NCBI GenBank assembly: GCA_958496175.1
Contig: OY292278.1
Span: 12,090,001-12,154,000, forward strand
Source: Sisyra terminalis
Taxonomy: Eukaryota > Arthropoda > Insecta > Neuroptera > Sisyridae
Direction of reading: 5' to 3'
Length of the DNA: 64,000 bases
The position numbers and the translations under genes were made by a program. Below, piece after piece: positions 1-12,604 of the stretch. A model generated the notes under the pieces. That model was not told the origin of the DNA, made no database searches, and saw only the letters and a list, made by a program, of their open reading frames with translations. Positions within the stretch are counted from its first letter, which is position 1, and each line of letters opens with the position of its first letter.

Positions 1-574
1 CACGTGATAATTAATTTTATTTCTATCAAACATGCAAATAATGAAATATGTTAATGAAATAATTGACGGCAACTAATTTCAGATTCACTTCAATTATATT
101 GGTCGAAGCAATTTTCCAGAGATTTAATTTGAGACTTCGATTTGCTTATTTTTTAATAAGGCGGAAATTACAAACCTACATTCGTGTTTCTAGAGCAATA
201 GATTGTTCATCAATATTAATCGTAGTATTTAAATGTGATATATTTAGTATTTTAATGTTTGTTAATGAATTTTTATATGTAAATAGTTGATATTAATGAA
301 AATTATTGCATAGAGAAAATACATATAATTTAAATATTAGAAATAGTGTATTTGTTTAAATATTATGCAATAGCACTTATGAAAAATCATGTGTTTTACA
401 TATATTTTTTTAAATTTATACCTACGCATAAATTTGATGAAAAAAAGAGCTAATTGATTCACTAAAGTGAGAGAAAAGTATGATAAAACAATGGAGTACA
501 GGGTTGCATAGATGCAGGGTAAAAACAAAATTGGAGGGCTGAAAAAGAGGAAACCTCGGTTCTATTGATAAAAA

Positions 575-878
575 TCATTATTTACCGTTGCTTTATAACT
601 ACTAAGGTCTTTTAGCGACTCTAGGGTTAATAAAATCCGTTATCGAAAAATATCAAAATTTTGCTAGATACGAGGATCGAACCCAAGGTTTATAAAATAT
701 ACAGGTGGCCTCATGCGCTACGTGATGTATCCAGAAGAAATACGTACATATCTTCAGACTGATTCAAATTTCAAAACTCTTCGTATGACGTCATTTTTTT
801 TCTAATGGGGCAACCTGTGTAATTTATAAACCTTGGATCGAACCCACTACCTACCACTCGGCCAGTAGACTGAGCTTT
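575..878 (-). repeat. tRNA-derived SINE copy, interrupted by a MITE
   Basis: Read on the minus strand, this copy has an A-box-like GGCCGAGTGG (about 850-860) and then a B-box-like GGGTTCGATCC. Its body matches the complete SINE at 50180-50354: both contain TTGATATTT, ACGGATTTT, CCCTAGAGTCGCTAAA and an end near CGACGGTAAATA. The spacing between A and B boxes is shorter than in the other copy, so the head is partly deleted. The B-box region is split by the insertion at 685-834. The outer ends are approximate because I could not find a target-site duplication for this copy. Confidence 0.7.
685..834. mobile_element. 150 bp MITE inserted in the SINE B-box, 11 bp target duplication
   Basis: The ends are imperfect inverted repeats: AAGGTTTATAAAATATACAG on the left, and on the right a sequence whose reverse complement starts AAGGTTTATAAATTACACAG. 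The element is flanked on both sides by GGATCGAACCC (674-684 and 835-845), an 11 bp direct repeat that is part of the SINE. It has no coding capacity. The long duplication would fit a Mutator-like element, but this is an inference from duplication length only. A palindromic TGACGTCA lies inside it at 786-793. Confidence 0.7.
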
Positions 879-1007
879 TTTTTACTATAACAATTATTAT
901 TGTTAATAGTAATAAAAGAAAAACCCATCGATATAACAAGAAAAAAGTGTCAAAAAGAAGTAGGTTTACATTGGCTACCATAGGAGAAAAAATTGAAGAA
1001 ACTTTGG

Positions 1008-2406
1008 TAGGGTAGAGTGGGGTTTAAAGGTCCGCAGGTATAAAGGTCCACCATGAGTATTTTCTAAAATACTAGTGACATATTGCTCTATTAAACTATA
1101 ATGGTAAGGATGAGGAAGTATAAGAACCATTTGCACCCTGGCAGTTAAGCTATATCACAGACAGGGGATTTACGACAGCACTTCGATATTTTAATGAAAG
1201 TAAAATTTTTAATTATTATTCTTTTCGGTTTCCAGCAGTAATATTGCTTTGACTAGACTTAAACATAATTTAATAGTATAAGAGATTTAGGGATATTTCA
1301 GGATTTATTATCAGTTTTTAGCTAATTTAAACTGTAAACTAATTATAACATAGTAAAAACACTTGAACGTAACTGGGGTAAAAAGGTCCACGTGGACCTT
1401 TTCCTAACCCAGCCACGTGAAGGTTGGATTCAACGCAATCTTTACAAGCAATGGACCCATGAAAACTTTGTTTCTAACCAAGGATTCGTTTACTTCGTTT
1501 ATTATAATTGTGAAAAAAAATATTACTTACTTTACAATTAATATCAATCATATATATAAATTGACTATCTTGCCGTGCGTCCGTGCAGAATGGACTATGC
1601 GCATGCGCTGTTATCCCCATTTACGCATTCACAACGTAGAGAAGGATACTCACTCACTAATGTGTTTATTTGTGAATACGTATTTCGGATTTTCAGGTTT
1701 ACAATATGTGAAAGCCAAAAAACATAATGCTTACTTATAAACTTAACTTAACCTTTTCAGATATATCTACTTATCAGAGTTTAAATTTTTAATCAGACCC
1801 TAAGTTTTTGTTTCTAATAATAAATCAACTTTGTTTTATATTAATTAGTAATAACGTTTCGCATTTTATTTCTTAATATAATTTTAGATAATTTTTTTTT
1901 TTATATTTACATTTGTAAACATTTGACAACGATTGTTGATTAACTCTACATTATCTCATATTAAACATTTTATTGAGATAAAACCTTTAGTTGCGAATGC
2001 AACGGGCAACTACTAGTATTATTATAAACAAAGAAGAGTTTCATGTTATGTTTAAAATGACTGTAATAAAATTTTCCAAATGAAAATCCAGAAATATTTC
2101 ATTGATTCAAATACTGATATTAATTCATAACACCGATGTCAGATACTTAAAATAAACACAGGACCTTTTTACCCCTTAGTCGTCTCTTTTTGCCCCTTAG
2201 TAGGGGCAAAAAGAGACAGACGACAAGGTCTAAAAAAAAATGTAAAATGACAAACTTCTACAAGGATGATTCCATTTAAAATTAAATTAAACATGACCAG
2301 ATATTTGTTTGTTTGGTTAGCATTATACGTTTCAAATTAATAAGGTTGATTTTCACAATATAATACGGAATAGTAAAATTGGGTCTTTAAGCCTCATCCT
2401 ACCCTA
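1008..2406. mobile_element. Putative 1.4 kb TIR element, superfamily unknown
   Basis: The left end (TAGGGTAGAGTGGGGTTTAA) and the reverse complement of the right end (TAGGGTAGGATGAGGCTTAA) agree at about 16 of 20 positions. The interior repeats AAGGTCC-type words on both strands (about 1030, 1045, 1385-1400, 2160). It also holds a 107-codon open frame at 1417-1740 that I could not assign to any transposase. No convincing target duplication was found. It may be a degenerate or non-autonomous element, and the two ends could instead be chance matches or separate short copies. Confidence 0.35.
2182..2217. repeat. Perfect 15 bp stem hairpin
   Basis: GTCTCTTTTTGCCCC is followed, after a 6 nt loop (TTAGTA), by its exact reverse complement GGGGCAAAAAGAGAC. 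It lies in the 1008-2406 element, next to the related word GGACCTTTTTACCCCTTAG. It looks like two element ends placed head to head rather than a host regulatory site. Confidence 0.6.
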
Positions 2407-3244
2407 AATTTACTATAAAAAAAGGAATAGACTATAGGAATAGAATCCGACAAAACGGGATAGAAAATAGACAAAAAGTATTTACGATGGATTATTCCAA
2501 AAGATTTCACTAAAGATAAGCACCAAAGGAAGGTATATCTCCAATTTTATTTGAGATATTATTAATTCCAAGTTAATACTATTTTTTTAAAACTATTTAG
2601 CAAGTATTTGCCAGTAAATTACAAACTATCCCTTCTAATCCAAGAAAAAACCGATTAATACCGGCAGAAAGACAAATACCTGTAATATATTTTATAACTA
2701 AACCTTGAAGTATTTTTTTATATATAAATAGATACCAACGGCACTATTATATCGTTATATCAATACAAATTTTCTTTCTGATCAAATTACACTTTCTATT
2801 TTGCGGTAAAAATGAATTCAAAATAAAAAGAAAAAAAAAACCTAAAATGTATTATTTTCATAATGAATAAGAAACGATAAAATATTTTTCGTTGGTTCAC
2901 TATTGTATAATATATCGTTTGAAAGATTTGAATTCCAAACAACAGATGGGAAATATTTTGATAAACATAAACAATGTAAATAAATAAACTTATATGTAGA
3001 TAAATCCTTATTTCATATATCAACGAGTATTAAATTATTTATCAATATTGATTCACAAAGTAATAAATACAGTTGGAAAAGTTCCACGAATAAGTCAATA
3101 TTTATTTACTATGGGAGAGGAAACCTATGACTCTCTGTTGCTTTAAGTTGGGAATTTCAAATGCAATGTAAGTAATGTAAAAAAATAATATTCTACCAAT
3201 TGCCCAAATTTAATAACTAAAAGTATTTTTTTAAAGATTTTATT
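2407..3244. other. No gene seen
   Basis: AT-rich sequence with short frames only. No exon-like segment bounded by splice signals, and no recognisable repeat ends. Confidence 0.5.
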
Positions 3245-3375
3245 AATTATCCGTCGCTTAGTAACATCTTAGGTTTTAAAGACTCTAGGATTCTTAAAAA
3301 TCGTGTTAACCGAGAAATAACTTTTTTCTCGTCACAGGATTTGAATCCATACCCTCCTTCCAACAATTGGTTCTT
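3245..3375 (-). repeat. Old SINE fragment, same family as 50180-50354
   Basis: The minus strand carries a B-box-like GGATTCAAATCC, then TTATTTCTCGGTTAACACG, CCTAGAGTCTTTAAAACCT and AAGCGACGGATAAT. These line up in order with the body of the complete SINE at 50180-50354 but are diverged. The A-box part is not recognisable, so this is a decayed copy. Confidence 0.55.
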
Positions 3376-5839
3376 AGTTATCAATTTTTCAAATGTTTTC
3401 TCGAAAAGAATATGAAACTGCGCACAAAATATAATTCAGAACTTAAGCAATAAATTTTTTCATTGCATTTTAAGAAATCACCAACATATTTTATACACAT
3501 TTAGTACAATTTAAAATTTAACTTAATCAATGTTTGTTAATTGTACCAAAAAAATATTTGATATATTGATACAAAATCTTTAACCAACATTGTTACCAAT
3601 TAAGTTCCATCAATATTAAGAACCTGTTTTCCAATATGAATAAGTAAAAAAAATATTATTTAAAATCAACATTGCGCTATAGTTGTCAGTAAAATGTTTT
3701 TCTTATCTTTTATTTCATAACGCAATAAAAAATAAAATAAATATATGAAAAAACTCTTTATTTGTTCATTTTACTGATTATACCGTTTTTCTTTTCGGTA
3801 AAATGTGTTAAGAGAGAAAGTTCATAATTTGCCGAAAATTTATTCAATTCCATTAAAATTCGTATAAAATTAGATTTTCAAAATATTATGAAAAAGATTT
3901 AATTTATATTACGAAATTTCAGGCTTTGTAAACATAAATTTTTAATTAACCCAAGTTCTATTCGTTTTATAAAATTGTTCTTCCAAATTTACTGTTTTGG
4001 AAATTTGTGTCATGTTTGTCAATATTTCTATTGATAAAAAATAATTTTATTAAATTCAATGAAACTATAACTTTATGCAAAACTTATTGTTCTGCATATG
4101 AAAAGGTTAAAATCAATAGATTTTCGTAGCCAAATGGAAGAATAGTACTCTTATGTTCTAATCCCTTAGCAGGTTTAGCCAAAAATTAACTATAAAAAAC
4201 CTCAACTATTTTTGAAAGGATAAAAAAGAAATATGATAACCAAAAAGAACTGTCCACAAAGAACTGTTGTGTTTTATTAAATAGAAGATAACCCAATTTT
4301 AAGTTCTGAAAAATTTGCATTTTTAAATTTTAGCAGAAAAAAAAATTTTAATGAGGAAATGAAATCCCAAATATGACGCTTATGGTTCTTATGTAACGTC
4401 ACAGTCCATATATTGAAACCGAGATATAAACAGATCATTAGCGGTTATCAAAAAAGTAATAATAATTTACACAATTTTTCACATTTTCCGCCATGAAAAT
4501 ATTTTTTCTACTCAATAAAGTACTCTCATTTGTTATGAAATAGAAGTTAGAAGCTATTTGTATTTAGTGTATGTAAAAACTACACTTTTCATTAACCATT
4601 TCAATACTGAGTCTTTTTGTATAAATAAGGAAACTGTTTTTCCAAATGATTAAACTATAATTGCAATTTGAAGATTTAAATTGTATTGAATAGGCTGGAA
4701 AAACTGATTTTTTTTATTGAATTTAAATTGAAACCATTATATTTTTTGTGATTCAAGAAGCCTGATAAAGTTACGATACGTAACGAAACGTAGCTAATTT
4801 GAATATTAAAAATATTAAATAAAAAAAGCGATCTTAAACAACCTGAATTGTCCTCTTATTTAATAAAAGCTGAGATCTTAATTTTATCACCTATTATATA
4901 TTGACATTTGGAGAAAAGTATAGTAAATATTTTTCCGATAGTTCAATAATGTTGATTAAAGCGAAAAGTGTTAGAAATGCCATAGGACGATAACAATGAA
5001 AAACCGGTCTCAGGAAGGTCTTTGGACCATATTTGGAGAGTATGTTGGTACTAAAGAAATACCCCTTTTCGTACTCTAAATTTCAGCTTTTTATGTTTTT
5101 TATTTGAGAACAAATCGAAAAAAATTTGCCCAAAATTTGAATATATTACCGAAATATATAAAAGATATACTCAGAAAAAATAACAGCCATTAATCTTCAT
5201 TATAACTATTTGAAGTAGAAGATTTCTCTACATCTTTGCTCAGATTACTAATTGTAAAGTGATTTCTAAAAGGTTAATACATATACTTTTTCTTTTTCAA
5301 TAAGAAAACATCCCTGACCACACTAAATATAAAATATTGTAAATAGTTTCAATCATTACCATTTAGTTCTAATGGTTTAAACAACTCTATTATTTATATT
5401 TAAATACATTTGTCATAAGAAAACATCCGCGACTTTTGAAATTTTCTGTACTATGACGTCATTTCCAATACTGACCCAATAGGAACTCACTTTAGGTATT
5501 TCGATTTTTTTAGTGCATTGTTAAATGAATTTTTCTTAAATTTTATCAGGGTATAAGTTAAAAATTAACAGCTGCATTATGTTTTGATATTATTTTAGGA
5601 CATTTTTAAAGCATTTTAAATTATTTTTAAAACATGTGCATTAGATTTATTGTTCAATCTTTCTTCACGAGATGTAAATATAGCACCCAATTCCCAACGG
5701 GTTAAACAAATTTTTGTAAAGAACTTATAGTAGCCTGGTACAAATGAATATTAGCCCTACTCTATTAGTTTTAGTGCCTAATAATTTCAATGAAAAACAA
5801 TGAAATTTATAATAATATTTATTTTAGGATATCTTATAA
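3376..5839. other. No gene seen
   Basis: AT-rich DNA with no convincing coding segment. A sequence near 4756-4795 (CCTGATAAAGTTACGATACG then AACGAAACGT) resembles the 3' tail words found beside some insect retroelements, and a palindromic TGACGTCA is at 5454-5461. Neither supports a gene. Confidence 0.5.
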
Positions 5840-6251
5840 GGGGCCATCCATTAATTACGTCACACGAATTTTAGAATCTGTACCCCCCCCCTTCCTTGTC
5901 ATAGGTTGTCACATTTTTAGACCCCCCCCCTGAAGTGACGTCACACATTTTTCAAACTTATGCATGTATTTAAAAATAAGCAAAAGAAAAAAGTTGTTTT
6001 CATTTTTTTTTATTAAACAATCTTCAATAAAATTAACAGAAAGTCAAATATTTCTGATAACAGAAAGAAAAAACGACTAGTTAGGAATTTTTAAATTTTT
6101 TATTCTCATATAAATTTCGTGTTTTAGTATTTTAATTTTAAACGTGTAACGTCACAAAGCTTTTGACCCTCCCCTTTCCCTTGTCCCACTATGTCACATT
6201 ACGGTGATATCCCCCCCTCTTTAAAGTGTGACGTAATTTATGGATGGCCCC
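5840..6251. mobile_element. PIF/Harbinger-like MITE, 412 bp, TAA target duplication
   Basis: The ends form inverted repeats: GGGGCCATCCATTAATTACG on the left, and on the right the reverse complement starts GGGGCCATCCATAAATTACG. Both continue into TCACAC. TAA flanks each side (5837-5839 and 6252-6254), the 3 bp duplication typical of PIF/Harbinger elements. The interior has runs of C but no transposase frame, so it is non-autonomous. A palindromic TGACGTCA lies at 5936-5943. The superfamily call rests on the TAA duplication and the GGG-type ends. Confidence 0.75.
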
Positions 6252-8690
6252 TAAATGCAACAAAAAAAATATTTGGCTCTATAATAGGAGCAAAATCATA
6301 TTAAATGCTTTTTCTTTAAATTTACTTTGTAAAAGAGTTCTTCTTTGTGTATTATGTGTGCCTCAATTATGGTAATTTTTTATAACTTCTTTCCATTTAT
6401 ATATAAAAAGGTAGATTGTCTATTTTTGACTACAAAAAATATTTTTAGAAATAAATAGGTATACAGTTACTGTTTTATAATTCATAAAATTTAATGGCTG
6501 AAAGAAATATCAATTCCACTATGGTTTTATATATAAGTAGGTATATATATTTTTAAACGTAAATCGTAATGCTGAAATATTTTCGGAAACAATATCCGTC
6601 TATATACGTGCATGGTTTGTAAAATACTTTCAGTCGATAGTAGGAATGTGTGGACAAGTTTCAAATGCTTAGAATGCATTTTTGGTGCATTTGTCCGACC
6701 ATTCAACTTCTGTCCCTTGTCTTGCACATTTCTGTAAATTAATATAATACAAATTATAAATTCTTCAATTAATCATTTTTAATAGAAAACGGGGAAAGAG
6801 AAGGTTTTTAGCTTCTTTAAAACAACCGAGGTAATTATAGCGTTTTGGCCTTTGGACCGTTCAAAAAACTATCATTATTTCCAATTATCCGTAATTTTTA
6901 TCTCTCTTGATATTTTATCTCATAGAATTATTATATAAAATTAAAATTAAGCTCAAAAAATAACTAGGATTTCGATCAATCTAAGATTTAAATCATTGTA
7001 AAACCAGATACCCAGTTAATGCAATATCCATAGAATTTACTTGATAAATTCACTGTAAATAATTAATATATGATTTTCGGAACTAAATACCATAATTATT
7101 AATCAATTATAAGCAAGTATTCAAAACCCAAATATTATAAAACATAAATTTGCATCCATTCTTCCCTTACTTTCTCATTGGAAAATTTAAGCATTAAATT
7201 TCCGAAACATCTGTATAGAGGTTCAGAAATCAAATTTTACAATACAAAATCTATTTTTAAATAACATTCTCCACAACTTAAACCGTTTAAATTATCACAT
7301 TTGTATAAATACTATTACTCTTTGTTCTATTTTCCGATGAATTTTCCTTGAAAATTCAATCTATGACTAATGTATTTTTTAAGAGCATTAATATCACTTA
7401 ATTTATCGTCTCGTCAATCCGGATTGTTTATACACTTACAGTGGATTTATAAACAATAATAATAACTACTCTTTGGATGAATTATTTATTAATCTAATAA
7501 CAAAATACCGAATCCACGTCTTCGTCTGTATGACGTACTAATTTGTTTAGATTTACTGAATTCGAAGAAATATGTAATTCTTGCATTTTTCCTATTAAAA
7601 AAAAATTGTTCGTTTTATAAAACATGATTTTAACACGTAGACTTTTAAATTTAATGCTAATTTCTGGGAGGTTTTCATTTAAGTTTTTCTATCCTACATT
7701 CTAGTCCTTGTTCCAATTAATCTTCCATACTTCCAATTAACCTTAGGAGATAATCGGTTGGACTCCTACGGATACTTTCCAACTCATATCCAGGAACGAT
7801 ACAGGACATGAAAGACATTTTTCTACATTGATTTAACTCGGTATTTATCATAATAGCGGGAAAATATTGGGGAGCCGAAAAGTATGGAAAAATGTCGTTT
7901 CTGAACCTATAAACATTAAATTGCCACTTACCGGCTTATCAGTGATTTCCAATCGTACTAACGATATTTTATGATTAGAGTGAGTAACTTGTGAAAGGTT
8001 AAAAAATTATTATTATTCAATTTATAATAAAATGGTCAGATAAATGCCCGAAGGAATACAAATTCGGTATTGTAAACTTTTCGAGTCTTACAGGATAATA
8101 ACGCAAAGTAGTTATCAAAAACATTTTTTAAGTTAAAATCCGATCATTTTGAATTCTCTAAGCTCGTACCAACTAAGAATGATAAAAACTTTAAACAATA
8201 AGATTTTAAGTGAAGAAGTGGTACCAAGTTATCAAATATTCCTAATTAATCTTTGGTCGACGTAAGTACCCAAAAGATTTCAAGAATTGGCAATAGAGAA
8301 AACTTTATTCTGCAACACGATAATACAAAATTCTTCTAGACAGGAAAAATCCAGGAAAAAATTAATAAATTAAGGGTGGATAATATTGCCTTCCCATAAC
8401 AATCATCGAAAATTCTTCTTTGGCTTACCATTTTCTAAAGGTTAAAGTAATTAAAATGTAAATGAAGTTCAAACTGTAATTAATAATACTAAGGGTGATT
8501 ATATCAATGATTTAAAAATAAGGCATGTTTCATTTGATTGCATATTAAAAAAACGACCCCCTATTCTCTTCCCAGTACTGTCGTATGAAGAAAAGAACTC
8601 CTCTTAATAGAAAGATTTCTTAAGAGTCCTAATCAAAAATTAAAATTACTAGCTTCTTCCTCCATAGGTTTCGAAGATGCCAAAAGCTAC
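6252..8690. other. No gene seen
   Basis: AT-rich DNA without supported exons. Around 7755-7795 the sequence CTACGGATACTTTCCAACTC closely resembles CTATGGATGCTCCCCAGCTC near 61367, so it is probably a fragment of a dispersed repeat. Confidence 0.5.
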
Positions 8691-8784
8691 AAATTGACTT
8701 TTCTAGGAAAAACCTAAGTTCTATATGAAAAGAAATTATATCCAAATTGATATGATATCCATACAATCAATAGAAGCCCTAAAG

Positions 8785-8990
8785 CAGCGGATCCTACCCT
8801 TTTTCAGCCGCGGACCCCCAAGGAAATCAAGTATAATGCCAAGGACCCCTGAGTGAAAAAAGGTGCAATTTTCGGACAATATTATACTTTAGTATTCCAT
8901 CATTAAATTAAAAAACAAACATTTTCAAATGGGACCACAGACCCCCAAACATAGGCTTGTGGTCCGCGGACCACAGGTTAGGTAACAATG
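8785..8990. mobile_element. hAT-like MITE, 206 bp, 8 bp target duplication
   Basis: Flanked by CCCTAAAG on both sides (8777-8784 and 8991-8998). It starts CAGCGGATCCTACCC, and its reverse-complemented end starts CATTGTTACCTAACC. Subterminal GCGGACCCCCA and GGTCCGCGGACCA words are of the kind common in hAT MITEs. The second copy of the surrounding duplication lacks this element at the matching position, which is a natural empty site. No coding capacity. Confidence 0.8.
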
Positions 8991-9192
8991 CCCTAAAGAA
9001 TAATACAAAATTTCTTGTCTTTGGAGATTATTTTAAGAAATAGCATTAATATATGGGAAGAAAATACTTAGTAATACATCATTTTAATTAAGAAGTTAAG
9101 GTCACTTTAAGCAGGTGATTATTGAATCGATTGTTTTATAATTAAGGTACAATAATTGTGGCCAGTTTACTAGGTTTTTAATTGATATAGAC

Positions 9193-9421
9193 CAGTATTT
9201 CCCAAACTAAGAATGGGGACGAACCAGTGGGTTGCTAGTGAATATTGAGTAGACCCTAATGAGCAATTCGCCTCTATATAAAACATACAAGAAGGAAATG
9301 ATAAGTTCAAAATTTTCAATAGCATTACTAATATTTATGGCTTGATTTCAGGGTTCCAAGATTGGAAATTTTTGTTTAGATGGGTCTGAGTCCAGTTAAC
9401 TTTGGAACCTGAGAACCACTG
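9193..9421. mobile_element. Older hAT-like MITE in duplication copy 1
   Basis: Begins CAGTATTTCCCAAACT and ends with the reverse complement of CAGTGGTTCTCAGGTTCC, the CAGNG.TTCNCA pattern of hAT terminal repeats. No matching target duplication is visible, consistent with age. The same element sits at the same place in copy 2 (9835-10062), so it was there before the duplication. Confidence 0.6.
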
Positions 9422-9546
9422 GCCTAAAGAGTTGGGAGTACCCATTAAGGGGTAAGGATAAAGATATTGAAACGAATCTTAAACGATATTGGCCAAGTAT
9501 TTACATTTTTAGTACCTAGAATTACCGAACAAAACAGAACACCAAT

Positions 9547-10189
9547 AAATTGACTTTTCTAGGAAAAACCTAAGTTCTATATGAAAAGAAATTATATCCA
9601 AACATATATGCTATCCAAACAATCAATAGGAGTCCTAAGCATTATTACAAAATTTCTTGTCTTTGGAGGTCATTTTAAGAAATAGTATTAGTACATGGGA
9701 AGAAAATACTTGGTAATACACCATTTTAATTAAGAAGTAAAGGTCATTTTACGCAGGTAAATATTAATTCAATTGTTTTATAATTAATGTACAGTAATTG
9801 TGGCCAGTTTACTAGGTTTTTAATTGATATAGACCAGTATTTCCCAAACTAAGAATAGGGACGTACCAGTGGATTGCTAGTGAATATTGAGTAGACCCTA
9901 ATGAGCAATTCATCACTATATAAGACATAAAAGAAGGAAGTGATAAGTTCGAAATTTTCAATAGCATTACCAATATTTATGACCCGATTCTAGAGTTCCA
10001 AGAATGGAAGTTTTTGTTAGAAGGGTCCGAACCCAGTCAACTTTGGAACTCGGGAACCACTGGCCTAAAGAATTGGGAGTATCCATTAAGGAGTAAGGAT
10101 AAAGATACTGAAACGAATCTTCGTCGATATTGATCAAGTATTTACATTTTTAGTACCTAGAATTATCGAAGAAAACAGAACACCAATAA
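9547..10189. repeat. Tandem duplication, copy 2 (empty site for the MITE)
   Basis: A 643 bp unit repeating 8691-9546. At the position where copy 1 has the MITE and its duplicated CCCTAAAG, this copy reads AGTCCTAAGCATTATTAC with no insertion. The unit ends at CACCAATAA, after which the similarity stops. Confidence 0.85.
9835..10062. mobile_element. Older hAT-like MITE in duplication copy 2
   Basis: Counterpart of 9193-9421 with the same CAGTATTTCCCAAACT start and GGGAACCACTG end. It was duplicated with its surroundings rather than inserted independently. Confidence 0.6.
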
Positions 10190-12604
10190 CCATTAGCAAA
10201 ATTTACTTGGAAGAAAAGTGTATAAGAAAAAACCCAAAACATTTGAACTTAAACTATAGGAATATAGTATGTTCTGTTTTGTCATACAACCTGTAGCTGT
10301 CCAAGTACAAAGGGATGATTTAAGAACCAATCCGTTTTATTTAAGAATTCAGGTATAACCATTAAAAGAATAATAATATCAATCGAAAATCTTAATAACC
10401 CTAACTTAAAAAGTAACGTAGTACAGATAAGTAATATGCGCATTGATTAAAGTATTTACACATTTTTGTCGAAAATTCCGATTTTTCAAGGTATTTCAAT
10501 AGCAAGTGGCTCTCATTAGTGTAATGAGAAGGTACTGAAACGATATATAATAAACAACTATAGAACGGCACCCGAAGAAGTCGGATTTCCCAACGAATTG
10601 CGCATGATTTTTAGCAATTCCAACCTGAAAAAAAAAAACGATCAACACTAACCTGGAAGAGAACAGCCAATAAAATATTCCCAGAATGATGATAAACTCG
10701 GCCAAACCTTCCATAACAATATGCTTCAGTATCACATAGTTCAGACAAACAAACAAAGCGAAAAATTTCAAATCATTACAACACTTCACAAAATCATGGA
10801 ACATATTTTGAAAATGCAAATATTTATTTTGACATCTCGTCGAAAATAACATACTGAGCATTTTTTTCATTTTTCCAAATGTATTTTCCTCTAACAATAA
10901 ATGTCAATAATAGGTATATCTATATACTAGAGCCCTTTTCCAAGCAATGCAATTGCTGCAGCTATCAAAAGTGCATTTGAGAATAGAAAAAAATGTCAAA
11001 TACGTGTCCGCAACAAAAATATTACAAGTTCATTGATAAAATATTTCAGTGAAAAATATTTGAAAACAAAAAATTCTTCATTAAAAGTAGAAAAACACTG
11101 AACCGATTCTCGCAACGATTCCACGACAAGTGAATTTAATAATAATTACTTTTGTATGCCAGAAGTCAGTCCGACAAATGACAGTCGAGTGGTACGACCG
11201 AAAATTCACGGACAGAATTCGGATGAAATCGTTTTTCCTATTCAAACACTTTTCCAAGTGTAACAATCGCAACAATGGCCACTGTAATGACAAAACGTCG
11301 TGTTTATTTGTCGTAAAAAAATTGTTTATTAATTGTTTTATATGTAAATTTAAACACTTAATTCAGTAGCTAAATATAATCAATGAGTTATATGAAAAGA
11401 TAAGTATCTGATGTTTACGTTTAATATGTAAGTAGAGGCTGATTCATTACGATTACGGCCAAACGGTCAACTATCAAATGCATTTTTGGGAGCAGAGGAA
11501 AATTAAATAGATTTTCTTATCCCAAATTGATTGCAATGAAAATTTTAATTTTTAAATGACATGAAATTCAATTGAAAACAATGAGTTTTCCTAAAAGAAC
11601 TAAGGAAAATTATAAAGGGAAATGTGTCACTTTCGTTGATCTCAGTGATATTCCCTTGGTAACCAAGTGGAAAAAAAATACATGGATTTGAAATTGGTGA
11701 CAATCTCTATAGATACATTCCTGTAATAAATTCACAAGTAGCTAGTAAAGAATATATCTGAAAAACGTCCGGAACAGATGGCCCATCCTATACAATATAA
11801 ATAACGATTCCATCTTATCAAAGGGTGGCGTGATTTCAAAAGAGCATATAATCTGTTATGTTATGGTACAGAAGACATAATTGACTCGTCTTATTTAACA
11901 ATTCAATGAATAGATAGAGAGGCACTAATATAAAGGGGCCTTTGTTCAAAACTCATTGATAAACAGAGTTCACCAGTGTTAAACTTTTAGCTGGAATTAG
12001 TTACGTATGAAAATATACGCAGGTTATTCCACTCAAAATCATCAGATAGCTTTCATTTACGCTGATTAAAAAAACGGCGGGACTTTAAATTTGATTTAAT
12101 CAATTACCACAGCCTCCGCAGATGTACTCATCCACCAAAAACCGTACCAAAACAACAATTTGGAAAACTTTGGACTACTATTTCTAGTGGATTTTTAATT
12201 TATTCAAAAATGGAAAAACAATAAACATTACTATCAAAAAGGTTGACTTTTGCCACTATCTGATAATTTTTTGTCGAAAATAATACATCTTCATCAAAGA
12301 TGCTCTATAAAAATTGCGTTTTAATATATAAAGTCTTCATTTTCCAAACACCAGACATTTGTTAAAAAATGTGTTGAATAACATAATTTTTGCAGCACTG
12401 TAATAAAAAGTTAATTATAACAAGAATATTCCAGTAAACAAAAAAGCTTATCTCACAGGTGAAATAAAAATAATGCAAATTACATAATTGAATATGAGTA
12501 TTACCATTACAGATATATCTAATTGCCAAGTACACCTTGAAAAAAAAGCAATTTGTTTCATTGCTTTTTTGTTTGAAGTTATACTTCTTTAGTGGCGTTA
12601 TCTA
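10190..12604. other. No supported gene; one unassigned minus-strand frame and a GC-richer patch
   Basis: A minus-strand frame at 10496-10897 encodes hydrophobic stretches, but it opens with TTG, matches nothing I recognise, and contains GTTAGT and T10CAG words only about 28 nt apart, too close to be a normal intron. At 11081-11310 the base composition is less AT-rich and both strands stay open for about 70-79 codons, but no splice-bounded exon or known motif is visible. These could be traces of a decayed membrane protein gene or a promoter. I would not annotate either as a gene. Confidence 0.35.

Larger units (their letters stand above)
8691..9546. repeat. Tandem duplication, copy 1 (carries an extra MITE)
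   Basis: Starts at AAATTGACTTTTCTAGG and ends at CAGAACACCAATA, immediately before the same start sequence recurs at 9547. Apart from the 206 bp MITE at 8785-8990 plus its duplicated target, it aligns along its length with copy 2 (9547-10189), differing by scattered substitutions. The copies are head to tail with no spacer. Confidence 0.85.

Noticed and set aside
10496..10897. 133-codon minus-strand frame with hydrophobic stretches, reminiscent of a chemoreceptor
   Set aside because: No ATG at its start, no recognisable receptor motif, and the only splice-like words inside are about 28 nt apart. In AT-rich DNA of this length such a frame can arise by chance.
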